DNA of 64,000 nucleotides from Methanobrevibacter sp. (lineage in GTDB: Archaea > Methanobacteriota > Methanobacteria > Methanobacteriales > Methanobacteriaceae): NCBI RefSeq assembly GCF_017427765.1, contig NZ_JAFRSC010000020.1:1-64000 (forward strand), given 5' to 3'. The notes under the pieces were generated by a model, which was given only the letters and a program-made list of their open reading frames with translations, searched no databases and was not told where the DNA came from. Made by a program: the position numbers and the translations under genes. Shown here piece by piece: positions 38,504 to 48,280 of this stretch (its first letter is position 1; each line of letters begins with the position of its first letter).

Positions 38504-38731
38504 TTAGCCGTTTATGGCCTTGACCTCAGTGTATGTAGCATACAGGGAATATATCCAGATAATGAAAACAACGATTCCCAGCGGGAAGAAAACAAATAAA
38601 GCTAACAGTTCTAATACTAATGCCAATACAGCCAACATAACACCTCTATTCATATCTCCAGCATAAATCAGTCCCAAACCGGACCAGATTATTGAGAGAA
38701 TTATTGCAATTATCATGCTTTTTTCTGCCAT
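38504..38731 (-). CDS. TM2-like small membrane protein
   Basis: 75 residues. SIIWSGLGLIYAGDMNRGVMLAVLALVLELLALF resembles the TM2 domain (two helices with a short GD/NR turn). AAAGGAGGTTTCAACC is a strong ribosome site. Role unknown; divergent from arginine decarboxylase. Confidence 0.75.
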   Translation of the reverse strand: MAEKSMIIAIILSIIWSGLGLIYAGDMNRGVMLAVLALVLELLALFVFFPLGIVVFIIWIYSLYATYTEVKAING

Positions 38732-38858
38732 TGGTTGAAACCTCCTTTTAAGCTATACAAATAAGTTTATTTAAAAAGATATTTAAACATTTAAGATTAA
38801 AAAGTTTTAATTAATAATATTGCAATAAATAATATTATAATTTAGATAATGTGATATG

Positions 38859-39320
38859 ATGAAAATAGCCATTGTAAGCGGAAAGGATGAAGGTCCCACA
38901 AAACTGAATGCATTCGACAACGCCCTAAGCGATGCGGGAATCGGAGACGTGAATCTGATAAAGGTATCAAGCATGCTGGGCGCAAACGCAGAAATTGTTG
39001 ATTTGCCGACTCTAAAGCCCGGCGCCATGGTAAACTGCGTACTTTCAGAAGTTACCTCAGATATCCCCGGCGAGAGGATAACTGCAGTAATTGCAGCAGC
39101 CATCGGAGAGAATCTCGGATGCGTTGTAGAGACAACAGGGCGAGGAAAAAATCCCGATGATTTAATCGCCGAAGCCAAATTCATGGTCGAATACATGATG
39201 GATAAGCGAAACGTCGAAATCAAAGACATGATTGTCGAATCGTCAAGCATGACTGTTGAGAAAATCGGATCCGTGATAAGCTCAGTGGTTTACATTAACG
39301 ATGATATTGTTGAAAAATGA
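38859..39320 (+). CDS. pdaD: Pyruvoyl-dependent arginine decarboxylase
   Basis: 153 residues from the second of two adjacent ATGs (38856/38859). KVSSMLG holds the Ser-Ser self-cleavage site that makes the pyruvoyl group; GERITAVIAAAIGENLGCVVETTGRG is the family core. Converts arginine to agmatine, used by agmatinase at 36590. The next gene starts 9 bases later. Confidence 0.92.
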   Translation: MKIAIVSGKDEGPTKLNAFDNALSDAGIGDVNLIKVSSMLGANAEIVDLPTLKPGAMVNCVLSEVTSDIPGERITAVIAAAIGENLGCVVETTGRGKNPDDLIAEAKFMVEYMMDKRNVEIKDMIVESSSMTVEKIGSVISSVVYINDDIVEK

Positions 39321-39329
39321 GGTGTGAAA

Positions 39330-41189
39330 ATGGATGCTCAGGATAAAAAGATTGCAACAGACCTTGCATATGAAATCATAAAAGACGTAAGCAGAGCCAC
39401 AAGACCCTATTTCGGTACACAGAAGGCAGGTGCCAAAGTTAAGATTGGTGCAGATGGCACTCCAACATCCTACATTGACATCATAGCCGAAGAAATCGTC
39501 ATCCACATACTGAAGGAAGCGCCGGTGTATTCCTACATTATTAGTGAGGAAATCGGTGAGCTGAGACTAGGTAAGGGAACCAAAAGAAGCATTTCTTTAA
39601 CAGAAGAGCTCAGACGTGACGACATTCCCGAAGACGAAAGGCCGAGATTCATCTTTTTGGTTGACCCTATTGACGGAACAACCAATGCAATCAAGGAAAT
39701 TCCTGCATTCGGTATTTCAATAGCTGTTGCAAGCGTTCCTGAAGGCAGACTTGCCACACTGAATGATGTTGAACTTGCGTTTTTAAGCAATCTTGCAAAC
39801 GGTAACTTCTTTGAAGCCGAAAAGGGAAGGGGCTGCTGGCTTAACAATGAAAAGGTCCAGCCAAGTGATATTGTCAACATCAGCAACATGACCCTTGGAG
39901 GATTTACAAAATCAAGTACAATCGAAGCGTCAAAGCTTGTCGACAATGCAAGAAGGATGAGGGTTCTCGGAAGCGTTGTTCTGGAGCTTTCATATGTTGC
40001 AAGCGGAAGATATGATGCGTTTTTAGACCTGAGAGGTTCAAGAATCATCGACATTGCAGGAGCAAAGCTTATTGTTGAAGAGGCAGGTGCAATCGTAACC
40101 GACAAATATGGCGAACCGTTAAACAACAAATTGAGCATCCACGAGCGAGCCATTGTCGTTGCTGCAAACAACAAGATACTCCATGACCAGTTAATTGATA
40201 TTTTAAATGACAATCAGACTGATTTAATCGCAAAAATCGGTGTCATAAGCAGAATCGACCAGGACAGGTCAATTCTATTTTCAGCCAAAATCATCGATTA
40301 TCTTTTAAGAAACGGCCGTGAGGTAATAATCGAAAAGAGACTCTCACACAAGCTCAGCGACTTAAAGCAGAACCCCGATTTAGATGAAATTATCGAAAAG
40401 ACCAAGAAAAACTATCCTCAGATGGCTCATCTTCTTGATGACATTGACTTTGAAATAGACTACGATGAGCTTTCAGAAAACATTTTTGACTTTGAATGCG
40501 ATATGGCAATCATTCTTGGAGGGGACGGAACACTTCTAAGGGCCGAATCCAAAATGAAGCCTGAAATTCCTATTTTCGGTATAAACATGGGAACAGTCGG
40601 ATTTTTAACCGATACCGAAGTTCAGGACACATTCACCTCACTTGATGAAATCCTAAAAGGTTCATACTACAGGGAAAAAAGGGCAAGGCTTGTTGTATCC
40701 CACGAAAACAACCATTATTCAGCTGTAAATGAAGTGGTTATCATGACCGACCAGCCGGCAAAGATGCTTCACTTTGAAATCCAGGTGGACGGCGAGATTA
40801 TCGAGCAGGTAAGGGCTGACGGACTTATCATTTCAACCCCGAGCGGTTCTACAGCTTATGCCATGTCTGCGGGAGGACCTATTGTTGATCCTAAAGTCGG
40901 AGGATTTATCATCATTCCTATTTGTCCGTATAAGCTTGGAGCAAGACCGTTTATCGTATCTGACAATAGTGAAATTACCGTAAAGCTTTTAAAGAAAGGC
41001 AAAAGTGCAGTGTTTGTTATGGACGGTCAGAGAAGCGAAGAGGCAAGATATGAAGAGGAAATCAAATTCAAGAAATCCGAAAAGGACGTTTACTTCATCA
41101 GGACTTCCAGCAAATACTTCTACAAGAAAGTAAAAGACAAGTTAAACGAAGGCGGAATCAACGAAACACCTCGGTGCAACAATGAATAG
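39330..41189 (+). CDS. Bifunctional NADP phosphatase / NAD kinase
   Basis: 619 residues from the ATG at 39330 (GAGGTG upstream). The N-terminal half (to about 265) is an inositol-monophosphatase-type domain: EEIGE, DPIDGTTNAIKEIP and GARIIDIAGAKL-like metal sites. The C-terminal half is NAD kinase: GGDGTLLRAESK, NMGTVGFLTD, and SGSTAYAMSAGGPIVDP. The same fusion is known in Methanocaldococcus (MJ0917) and balances NAD with NADP. It overlaps the cfbE start by 8 bases. Confidence 0.92.
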   Translation: MDAQDKKIATDLAYEIIKDVSRATRPYFGTQKAGAKVKIGADGTPTSYIDIIAEEIVIHILKEAPVYSYIISEEIGELRLGKGTKRSISLTEELRRDDIPEDERPRFIFLVDPIDGTTNAIKEIPAFGISIAVASVPEGRLATLNDVELAFLSNLANGNFFEAEKGRGCWLNNEKVQPSDIVNISNMTLGGFTKSSTIEASKLVDNARRMRVLGSVVLELSYVASGRYDAFLDLRGSRIIDIAGAKLIVEEAGAIVTDKYGEPLNNKLSIHERAIVVAANNKILHDQLIDILNDNQTDLIAKIGVISRIDQDRSILFSAKIIDYLLRNGREVIIEKRLSHKLSDLKQNPDLDEIIEKTKKNYPQMAHLLDDIDFEIDYDELSENIFDFECDMAIILGGDGTLLRAESKMKPEIPIFGINMGTVGFLTDTEVQDTFTSLDEILKGSYYREKRARLVVSHENNHYSAVNEVVIMTDQPAKMLHFEIQVDGEIIEQVRADGLIISTPSGSTAYAMSAGGPIVDPKVGGFIIIPICPYKLGARPFIVSDNSEITVKLLKKGKSAVFVMDGQRSEEARYEEEIKFKKSEKDVYFIRTSSKYFYKKVKDKLNEGGINETPRCNNE

Positions 41190-42600
41190 GCTGGTAATCG
41201 ATTTAACCCACGGAGGCGTAAAGATTGCCGTAAGCCTTGCAAAGAAAGGCAAAAGCGTCCTTGCATATGACATATACAATACCCTCGGCGACATCGACAG
41301 ACAGATGCTTGAGATATATGGCGTTGAACTGATTGATTTGAAGGATTTAAGCGAATTTAAAGGTGATATGGAAGTAATCTATCCGGTTCACCTTCCATTA
41401 ACCGCTGATGAAATTGCCTCAAACAATCCCGATTTGAACTATACCTTTAAAACCCATCACGAAGCAGTATATGATCTTTTAAGCGACTGGGGAGACGACA
41501 TCCCTAAAATTGAAATTACCGGAGTCAAGGGAAAGACCAGCTCGGCGTTCATGCTTAAGGAGATTCTGATTGATGAAAATCCGCTTGTCCTATCCAGCCT
41601 CGGAGCCATACTTTATGAAAATAAAAAAGAGATTGTTTTAAAAAGAAACATTTCAATTACGCCTGCAAACATAAAGGAAACCGTTGATTTGGCCTATAAA
41701 GTGGCAAATCCAGTCTGTCTGATAGCTGAAGGAAAAGTGAAAAGCGAAAATTTAAAAAAATACTCCTCAGCGATTTTCGAATCATCACTTGGAGCAAGCG
41801 CAATAGGCGACGTTGGGCTTTTGACAAACATCGTTGAAAACTATCCTATTGCTCAAAATAAAAGCAATGCTGCTGAAGCCAAAAGACAGATTTTCAGATG
41901 CGGGATTGTAGTGTGTGATAAAAAAAGCCTTGATGAATACTACACAGATATCACACATCCCAAAGTAAACTCATTTTCACTTACAGATAATACTTCAAAT
42001 CTTTATGTTGAAAACGTGAAATACTCACTTGATTTAACCGAAATCGTGATGAAATATCAAAACGTTAAGACAAAATCAGGTGAAATTTCAGATGGTGAGA
42101 TTTCCCTTAAAACCTTCGCACCAGGACCTCACCACGTTTCAAACGTTTTGGGAGTTGTCCTAACAGCACTTTCACTAAACGTGCCTCATGAAAAAATAGT
42201 TTCCGGATTGGCGAATTTTAAGGGAATTACTGGAAGGACCAACAAAAGAAGTAAGGGCAATTCCACAATAATTGAAGAGATAAATCCGGGGATAAATACC
42301 GAGGCAATCAGACAGTCCATCGAGATGATAAAAAATACTGACGATTATTATATTGCTGTGGGCGGAGACTATGGAATTACATGTGAAGAGATTGATGAAG
42401 ACAAGGTTTCAAAATATTTAGACACAATCAACTCACAGATTATTCTTACAGGAGATGTGGGCCGTTCAATAGCCGATAAAATGACCCGTAATGTGGAATA
42501 TATCGAAAATTATGCTGACGTTTATGATAAGGCAATAAACGATGATAAAAATCTTCTGTTTATCTATCGCTCCAATTACAGCAAACTTTCACAAAGATAA
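41182..42600 (+). CDS. cfbE: Coenzyme F430 synthase (Mur-ligase-like)
   Basis: 472 residues. ITGVKGKTSSAFMLKEIL is the Mur-ligase ATP loop; LSSLGAIL, ITPANIKETVDLAYK, and GPHHVSNVLGVVLTALSL follow as in MurE-like CfbE. It closes the propionamide side-chain ring in the last steps of F430, the nickel cofactor of methyl-coenzyme M reductase. Context supports this: hemC, for the same tetrapyrrole path, follows after a 144-base gap. Overlap with the NAD kinase gene suggests translational coupling. Confidence 0.88.
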   Translation: MNRLVIDLTHGGVKIAVSLAKKGKSVLAYDIYNTLGDIDRQMLEIYGVELIDLKDLSEFKGDMEVIYPVHLPLTADEIASNNPDLNYTFKTHHEAVYDLLSDWGDDIPKIEITGVKGKTSSAFMLKEILIDENPLVLSSLGAILYENKKEIVLKRNISITPANIKETVDLAYKVANPVCLIAEGKVKSENLKKYSSAIFESSLGASAIGDVGLLTNIVENYPIAQNKSNAAEAKRQIFRCGIVVCDKKSLDEYYTDITHPKVNSFSLTDNTSNLYVENVKYSLDLTEIVMKYQNVKTKSGEISDGEISLKTFAPGPHHVSNVLGVVLTALSLNVPHEKIVSGLANFKGITGRTNKRSKGNSTIIEEINPGINTEAIRQSIEMIKNTDDYYIAVGGDYGITCEEIDEDKVSKYLDTINSQIILTGDVGRSIADKMTRNVEYIENYADVYDKAINDDKNLLFIYRSNYSKLSQR

Positions 42601-42744
42601 TTTTAAAACTCATTTTTAACAAAAAATTGAAACATTTAATAATAAATAGCGATAAAAATTAATAATGTAGAACTAGTTATAAGTTAAAACTTGTTTCTAG
42701 TAAAAATTGATTTTTCTAGAAAGAAAAATTCGGAGATTTAAATA

Positions 42745-43614
42745 ATGATTGTTGGAACTCGCGGAAGTAAATTGGCGCTCGCACAGACAAATCAGGTCTG
42801 TCGTGACTTATCAAGAATAACTGGCGAAAATATCGAGACAGAAATAATTAAAACCAAAGGAGATAAGATTACTACCTCCCAGCTTTACAATATGGATTCC
42901 AAAGGTCTTTTTACCAAGGAACTTGATATTGCACTGCTTGAAGAGGAAGTTGATTTTACCGTACACAGTTTTAAGGATTTGCCTAGCGAACTTGATGAGG
43001 ATTTGCAAATCGTTGCGGTTCCCAAACGTGAATCTCCCCATGAAGTCCTCATATCCAATAAGACCTGGGATGAACTTGAGGCCGGATCCAAGCTTGGAAC
43101 AAGCAGCCTTAGAAGAGAAGCTTTCTGCAATCTCTATGAAAAGGACTTTGACCTCAGGCCTATTCGTGGAAATATAGAAACCAGAATCGACAAGGCCCTA
43201 AACAGTGATTTGGATGCTACAATAATGGCTGAAGCCGGACTTAAAAGATTGAATCTTACCGAATACATAAAGCAGGTATTCCCACTGGATTACATCACAC
43301 CGCCGGCAGGCCAGGGTGCGCTTGCAATCATTACCCGCAGGGATTATGATATGAAGGATAAAATTGCAAAACTGAATGATTATGTTTCAATGCAGGAAGT
43401 ACTTGCAGAAAAAAAGGTGCTTGAGGAACTTGGTGTCGGTTGCCAATGGCCAATTGGTTCCATAGCACAGATGAAAGATAATGAATTTAATATTTATTCA
43501 ATATTATTAACTCAGAAAGGAGAAATCCTTAAGGAGCAAACTGAAAAAGGTTCTATTAAAGATGCACTTGAACTTGGCAGGCGCATCGGAGGAATTTTTG
43601 CAGATTATGTTTAA
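42745..43614 (+). CDS. hemC: Hydroxymethylbilane synthase
   Basis: 289 residues. GTRGSKLALAQTNQV at the start, HSFKDLPSEL, GTSSLRREAF, PIRGNIETRIDKAL, PPAGQGALAI, and the dipyrromethane-cofactor cysteine in ELGVGCQWPIGS. Joins four porphobilinogen units on the way to uroporphyrinogen III, hence F430 and cobamides. Preceded by GGAGATTTAAATA. Upstream gap (42601-42744) likely carries its own promoter. Confidence 0.95.
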   Translation: MIVGTRGSKLALAQTNQVCRDLSRITGENIETEIIKTKGDKITTSQLYNMDSKGLFTKELDIALLEEEVDFTVHSFKDLPSELDEDLQIVAVPKRESPHEVLISNKTWDELEAGSKLGTSSLRREAFCNLYEKDFDLRPIRGNIETRIDKALNSDLDATIMAEAGLKRLNLTEYIKQVFPLDYITPPAGQGALAIITRRDYDMKDKIAKLNDYVSMQEVLAEKKVLEELGVGCQWPIGSIAQMKDNEFNIYSILLTQKGEILKEQTEKGSIKDALELGRRIGGIFADYV

Positions 43615-43629
43615 ACGGAGGAATTGAAA

Positions 43630-44583
43630 TTGAAAACTGTTAACGTAGGAGTTATCGGAGTAGGAGCGATGGGTGAAAACCACGTGCGTGTATACCACAA
43701 ACTACCGGAAGCAAACCTTTTAGCGGTTAGTGACGTTAGTGAAAGGGCACTTAAAAAAATAGAGAGAAAATATGGTGCCAAAGGATACACCGATTATTGC
43801 GAACTGCTCAAAAACCCGGAAATTGAAGCTGTAAGTGTATGTGTGCCTACCACATTTCACCACGGAGTGGTTATGGAAGCAATAAAATGCGGAAAGCACG
43901 TTCTGGTTGAAAAGCCGATTGCATTTACATTGAATGAAGCTGAAGAAATGATTGCCGCTGCAAAGGAGGCTGGAGTAATCCTTGCAACCGGACATGTTGA
44001 GAGATTCAACCCTGCAGTTCAAAAGGCTAAGGAGCTTGTTGATGACGGCGTAATCGGAGATGTAGTGTCTGCATTTGCAAAAAGAGTAGGACCGCTTCCA
44101 CCTAGAATCAAGGACGTAGGTGTTTCAATAGATTTAGCTATTCACGATTTAGACATTATGAATTACTTATTTGAAGAGGAAGTTACTCAGGTTTACGGAT
44201 CAATGAACAGCAGCTTTGACGATTCAGAATTTGAAGACCACGCAGAAATCATGGTCAATTTCGAAAACGAATCCACAGGAATCATTGAAGTTAACTGGCT
44301 GACCCCATATAAACGTAGAGAACTTGAACTTACCGGTACAGCAGGAATAATTTCTGTTGACTACATCAAACAGAGCATTGAAGTGTTCGGTAAGTTTGCA
44401 CAAGACATTCAAATCAAGCATGAAGAGCCTCTTAAAGGGGAGCTCACTTCATTTTTAAATGCTGTAGCCAATAATGAGGAACCGGAAATTACCGGTGAAG
44501 ACGGGCTCAAGGCCCTTAAAATGGTTATTGCCGCTAACAGATCATCTAAAGAACACAAACCAATTAGTTTTGATGAACTTTAA
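43630..44583 (+). CDS. Gfo/Idh/MocA-family sugar oxidoreductase
   Basis: 317 residues from a TTG at 43630, chosen because GGAGG lies 8 bases upstream (another TTG two codons earlier is too close). NAD motif [50 protein letters not shown], and [10 protein letters not shown] with the catalytic Asp/His. Oxidises or reduces a sugar or cyclitol, perhaps for surface glycans; substrate not set. Starts 15 bases after hemC and 11 before the next gene. Confidence 0.85.
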   Translation: MKTVNVGVIGVGAMGENHVRVYHKLPEANLLAVSDVSERALKKIERKYGAKGYTDYCELLKNPEIEAVSVCVPTTFHHGVVMEAIKCGKHVLVEKPIAFTLNEAEEMIAAAKEAGVILATGHVERFNPAVQKAKELVDDGVIGDVVSAFAKRVGPLPPRIKDVGVSIDLAIHDLDIMNYLFEEEVTQVYGSMNSSFDDSEFEDHAEIMVNFENESTGIIEVNWLTPYKRRELELTGTAGIISVDYIKQSIEVFGKFAQDIQIKHEEPLKGELTSFLNAVANNEEPEITGEDGLKALKMVIAANRSSKEHKPISFDEL

Positions 44584-44594
44584 AATGTGATAAT

Positions 44595-45206
44595 ATGAAA
44601 CAGAAATTAATCGATAAAGCTCAGGAATTAAGACAGCACGGTTTTACCACAGGTGAAATCGCTGATGAACTTAATGTAAGTATGGATACCGCAAGATGGC
44701 TGACACTTCAAAAGCAGTCTGAAGTAAAGGTTGATGCACCGGTGGACTTTGCAATTAACTGGAAAAGTATCGGTGGAAATTCAACACGTTTAAGCTATGT
44801 TTCAGGTGCCCTAAGCGATATAGCTTTGACACATGGAGAAGCTGATGTTGTTTGTGGAATTGCAGTAAGCGGCGTGCCTTTTGCAACAGTTATGGCTGAG
44901 TTTTTAGAGGACATGACCGGAATTGATACTTCACTTGCTATTTTCCACCCTAACAAGCACAGGAAAGACAGCGATGAAACCGATGATGAAGGTACAATCA
45001 GTACCAACTTCGCAAGCGTCGAAGGCAAAAAGGTCATCATTGTCGATGACGTCGTCACCAGCGGAAAAACAGCAAAAGAAGTTATCCACACCGTAAGAGA
45101 TTTGGGCGGAGAACCTACTTGCGTTACCGTTCTCATTGACAAGGCAGGACTTTCAGAAATTGAAGGCGTGCCTGTAGAATCATTAATTAAAGTCAGCAGA
45201 TTATAA
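44595..45206 (+). CDS. gfcR: GfcR-like orotate-phosphoribosyltransferase-fold regulator
   Basis: 203 residues. An N-terminal helix-turn-helix ([24 protein letters not shown]) precedes a phosphoribosyltransferase domain with PRPP loop [18 protein letters not shown]. In haloarchaea GfcR controls glycolytic genes; in methanogens the protein is conserved but less studied. GTGATAAT just before the ATG. Confidence 0.85.
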   Translation: MKQKLIDKAQELRQHGFTTGEIADELNVSMDTARWLTLQKQSEVKVDAPVDFAINWKSIGGNSTRLSYVSGALSDIALTHGEADVVCGIAVSGVPFATVMAEFLEDMTGIDTSLAIFHPNKHRKDSDETDDEGTISTNFASVEGKKVIIVDDVVTSGKTAKEVIHTVRDLGGEPTCVTVLIDKAGLSEIEGVPVESLIKVSRL

Positions 45207-45250
45207 TCTGCTACAACTTTCTTATTTTTTTGAAATTATTTTTCGGCAAT

Positions 45251-45260
45251 GTTTATATAC
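45251..45260 (+). promoter_or_regulatory. TATA box of the HIRAN/ARPP-1 operon
   Basis: GTTTATATAC is a standard archaeal TATA element; the GGTGAT ribosome site (45284-45289) and ATG at 45293 follow at the expected distance for a short leader. Confidence 0.55.
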
Positions 45261-45292
45261 GATGAAGCACAATATATACACAAGGTGATAAT

Positions 45293-45676
45293 ATGTATAT
45301 AACAATAACAGCATTCAACAATATGCACGGCACCAAACCATTGAAACTCGACGCAGTAGTCAAACTCAAAAAGGATCCCGAAAACAAATACGACACAGAG
45401 GCAATTGCATGCGAAATGAGACATTTCGGCAAAATCGGCTATGTGGCAAACAGCACCCAGACAGTTGTCAAAGGGTCCATGAGCGCCGGAAGGCTATATG
45501 ACAAAATCGGCGATGAATACTTTGCAAAAATAAAATTCATTACCTCAAACACCGCAATAGCCAAAGTCTTAAGCTTTGATGAATACAAAATGGAACTTGA
45601 AAATCCCGATAGCGACGTGCATTACCTATGTGAAAATCCTGAAGAATTAGGACTTAAGGAGGAATATGAATGTTAA
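45293..45676 (+). CDS. HIRAN-domain protein
   Basis: 127 residues, nearly all a HIRAN-like fold: ITAFNNMHGTKPLKLDAVVKLKKDPENKYDTEAIACEM spans residues 4-42, then GKIGYVANS. HIRAN domains bind DNA ends or stalled forks in HLTF-type proteins; stand-alone forms are common in prokaryotes. It overlaps the next gene by 7 bases, which links it to the ARPP-1 protein. Confidence 0.8.
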   Translation: MYITITAFNNMHGTKPLKLDAVVKLKKDPENKYDTEAIACEMRHFGKIGYVANSTQTVVKGSMSAGRLYDKIGDEYFAKIKFITSNTAIAKVLSFDEYKMELENPDSDVHYLCENPEELGLKEEYEC

Positions 45677-46608
45677 GCGCACTTAAAAGTGAAATTGAGT
45701 TTTTAGACTCACAATTTCACAAAAACATTGCAATAATTCCTATAAAAACACCTATAAACTACAAAATCGACCTGCTCAGCCTTAAAAAAGGTTTTGAACT
45801 TGGTCTTGTCGAGGTTAAGGAATGCGAACACTCACAGGTAAACACCATCATTGTTTCAAACAAATCAGTAACACCTCTTCTTTTGGTTGACGGTGAGGAG
45901 ATTATCGGAGGAGACCAGAACCGTATCATGAACGCAACAGTCGTGATTGCTGGCGAAAGCGAGATGAAGATTCCGGTAAACTGTACCGAACACGGACGCT
46001 GGGGCTACAAGCATGAGTTCAGACAGTCAGACTATATTCTCAATTCACAAACACGTTTTGCAAAGGCACACGCAAGAGGAAAGAGGGATGTTCAGGGAGA
46101 AGTGTGGAGGTCCATCGACAATCTGGAAATGCTTCATAATTATTCATCCCCTACACAGGCGATGAGTGAAAGCTATGAAAACAAAAAAGCGGATTTGAAT
46201 GAAATTGCAGACTCATTTGAAATCTGCAAAGGCCAGACCGGCGTTGTGGTGATTGTTGACGGTGAGGTAAAAGGCTTTGAGATATTTTCAAGCCCGCAGA
46301 TATACTCAGAATATCATGAAAAAATCCTTAAAAGCTATCTGATAGATACAGACATTAACGAGGATATATTTACCGTAAATATCGATACCGCACGTGAGCT
46401 GATTGAAAAGGCATGTGAAAGCGAATTTGGCGAAATTGCACATACCGGACTTGAAAGGTCATATGAATTTAAAAACCCGGAAGGTGTCGGAAGCCTCTAC
46501 AGCTTTGAAGATGAACTGATACACATATCATACATCACAGGCGAAGATGCAACCGATATTCTCATTAATGAAGATCCTGTAAGTGATGGAGTCGATTTCA
46601 GTATCTGA
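45670..46608 (+). CDS. ARPP-1 / DUF6569-family protein
   Basis: 312 residues. NTIIVSNKSVTPLLLVDGEEIIGGDQNRIMNATVVIAGESEMKIPVNCTEHGRW (residues about 57-110) is the family core; SQTRFAKAHARGKRDVQGEVWRSI follows. Function unknown. AAGGAGGAATATGA provides a ribosome site inside the HIRAN gene. Its 3' end overlaps the convergent HsdM gene by 11 bases. Confidence 0.8.
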   Translation: MLSALKSEIEFLDSQFHKNIAIIPIKTPINYKIDLLSLKKGFELGLVEVKECEHSQVNTIIVSNKSVTPLLLVDGEEIIGGDQNRIMNATVVIAGESEMKIPVNCTEHGRWGYKHEFRQSDYILNSQTRFAKAHARGKRDVQGEVWRSIDNLEMLHNYSSPTQAMSESYENKKADLNEIADSFEICKGQTGVVVIVDGEVKGFEIFSSPQIYSEYHEKILKSYLIDTDINEDIFTVNIDTARELIEKACESEFGEIAHTGLERSYEFKNPEGVGSLYSFEDELIHISYITGEDATDILINEDPVSDGVDFSI

Positions 46609-48280
46609 TACCCAAATCATCCATCATCTTTTCTATTTTTTCATTTAAAACTTCAATGTTTTGGGTAAACTCTTTTTTCTGGTTTTTCAAATCATTTAGA
46701 TTAATGAACTCACCTTCAAATGTATCCACATATCTTGAAATTGAAAGGTTATAGTCATCATCCTTTATCTGAGATATTTTAACCACATTTGAGAACTTAT
46801 CGACGGTCAGACGGTTTTTGTAAACGTCATTTACTTTACCTACTGTTGAGTCATCCAAAATAAGGTTTCTTCTAAATACCCCCGGAGTTGCAAAAGGCGC
46901 CGCTCTGGTTTCATAGTCATTTGACATATCAATAAATACGATATCATCAGTTGTTTTATGTTTTTTAAATACCACAACGATTTCAAGACCTGACGGACGT
47001 GTCAGCTCATCTGGAACGGATATTATGGCATCGATATGGTTCATCTCACATGTCAGGTATTTTCTGAGAGTTTCAAGTGAATTTTTAACAAGAAAGCTTT
47101 GAGACATTCCCACAACCATGATTCCGTCATCACTAAGGCTGTTGATCATGTTGATTAAAAACAGATATTCGCTGTCTTTTAGTGATGCGTACTCGCCTGT
47201 AAACTGGATTTCAATATCGTTTTTCAAATCCATTTTGCTTATAAGGCTTTCAAGTGCGCCGCTGAGCTCTGAGTCTGTTTCAAATGACTCCGGATTGATG
47301 TTGTATTTGTCGCTCAGCAAATCCTTTATTTCGCTTTTCTTGTTTCTTTTGGCGATTTCATAGCTCTGGCTTTCATTGATTCTTCTTAAATTCTTTGATG
47401 TTATCGGAGGAAATCTTGACATTATCACGTCAAATTTTTCCTCGGCGTTTTTAAACGGCTCGAAAGGATTGTCAAGCTCTGAGTAAACACAGTCCAAATC
47501 AAAGTACTCCATCAAAAGCTTGACTATGCTTGAGCAGTATGTAATCTTATCCTGGCTTTTTGCATAAGTCATCTTCCACGGCATTTTAAACTCCGAGCAG
47601 AGGTTTATAAGAAGTGAACCGTCATTTAAAAACGGATTGTAAACGTTTTTTGGGCTTTCAGCATTTGATGCGACAATTGATGAGATAAGATTTGTAATGT
47701 AGTCCGGATCGTGGTCAACCGCAACCGGCTTTGACTGGCATATCCTGTCAAATACTTTGGTAAAGGGAAACCTGTCCTCAAATACATCAAGCCTTGAGAT
47801 TGCATAGATGATGTCCTTTACAACCAGATGCTTTTCTCCCACATATTCGAATTTGGAGAAGTTTACCGCATGCTCAACAGCATCGAAGATAAATGAGAAG
47901 TATTTTTCATAGTTTGAGCCTTCCTCAAATTCAACGTTTTGCCTGAATGCTGAGAAAAAATGGTGTGTGAAAAACCTGCCTGAAAATGCGCTGTTTATAA
48001 CGTCGTCAATGAAGTAGTCGGCATCGTTGATGAAAAATCCGAATGTTTTGATGGCGTCTGTTTTTAAATCAGGTTTTATTTTCTCGTATGCCTCATCTAA
48101 AGTGATTTCCTTATCGGCAATTGAGCTTAAAAGATAGTCCTTTAAAGAATCTGAGCAGTACTTGTATAAAAATGAGTATATGATGAGGTACTGTACGTCT
48201 TCGGAAGCGTCAAGCTTTCTGATTTTTGATGAAATCTGCCTCATCAGCTTATAGTTTTTTGACGGTTTTGATTTGGGCAA
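46598..48280 (-). CDS. HsdM-like type I methylase subunit with degraded catalytic motifs
   Basis: 560 residues with the HsdM plan: N-terminal helical part, Rossmann methylase core, C-terminal coiled coil. But motif I is NPFLNDGSLL (215-224) where DPxxGxG is usual, and motif IV is MSRFPP (287-292) where active enzymes have NPPF. The Asn needed for methyl transfer is Arg here, so methylation is doubtful. It starts with TTG at 48280 directly after the HsdS stop, using GGAGGAGATG inside hsdS, so it is translationally coupled. No hsdR is nearby. Confidence 0.8.
   Translation of the reverse strand: MPKSKPSKNYKLMRQISSKIRKLDASEDVQYLIIYSFLYKYCSDSLKDYLLSSIADKEITLDEAYEKIKPDLKTDAIKTFGFFINDADYFIDDVINSAFSGRFFTHHFFSAFRQNVEFEEGSNYEKYFSFIFDAVEHAVNFSKFEYVGEKHLVVKDIIYAISRLDVFEDRFPFTKVFDRICQSKPVAVDHDPDYITNLISSIVASNAESPKNVYNPFLNDGSLLINLCSEFKMPWKMTYAKSQDKITYCSSIVKLLMEYFDLDCVYSELDNPFEPFKNAEEKFDVIMSRFPPITSKNLRRINESQSYEIAKRNKKSEIKDLLSDKYNINPESFETDSELSGALESLISKMDLKNDIEIQFTGEYASLKDSEYLFLINMINSLSDDGIMVVGMSQSFLVKNSLETLRKYLTCEMNHIDAIISVPDELTRPSGLEIVVVFKKHKTTDDIVFIDMSNDYETRAAPFATPGVFRRNLILDDSTVGKVNDVYKNRLTVDKFSNVVKISQIKDDDYNLSISRYVDTFEGEFINLNDLKNQKKEFTQNIEVLNEKIEKMMDDLGIRY

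Noticed and set aside
39533..40213. 226-codon reverse frame within the NAD kinase gene
   Set aside because: Antisense shadow of a well-conserved gene; Ser/Leu-rich composition typical of such shadows.
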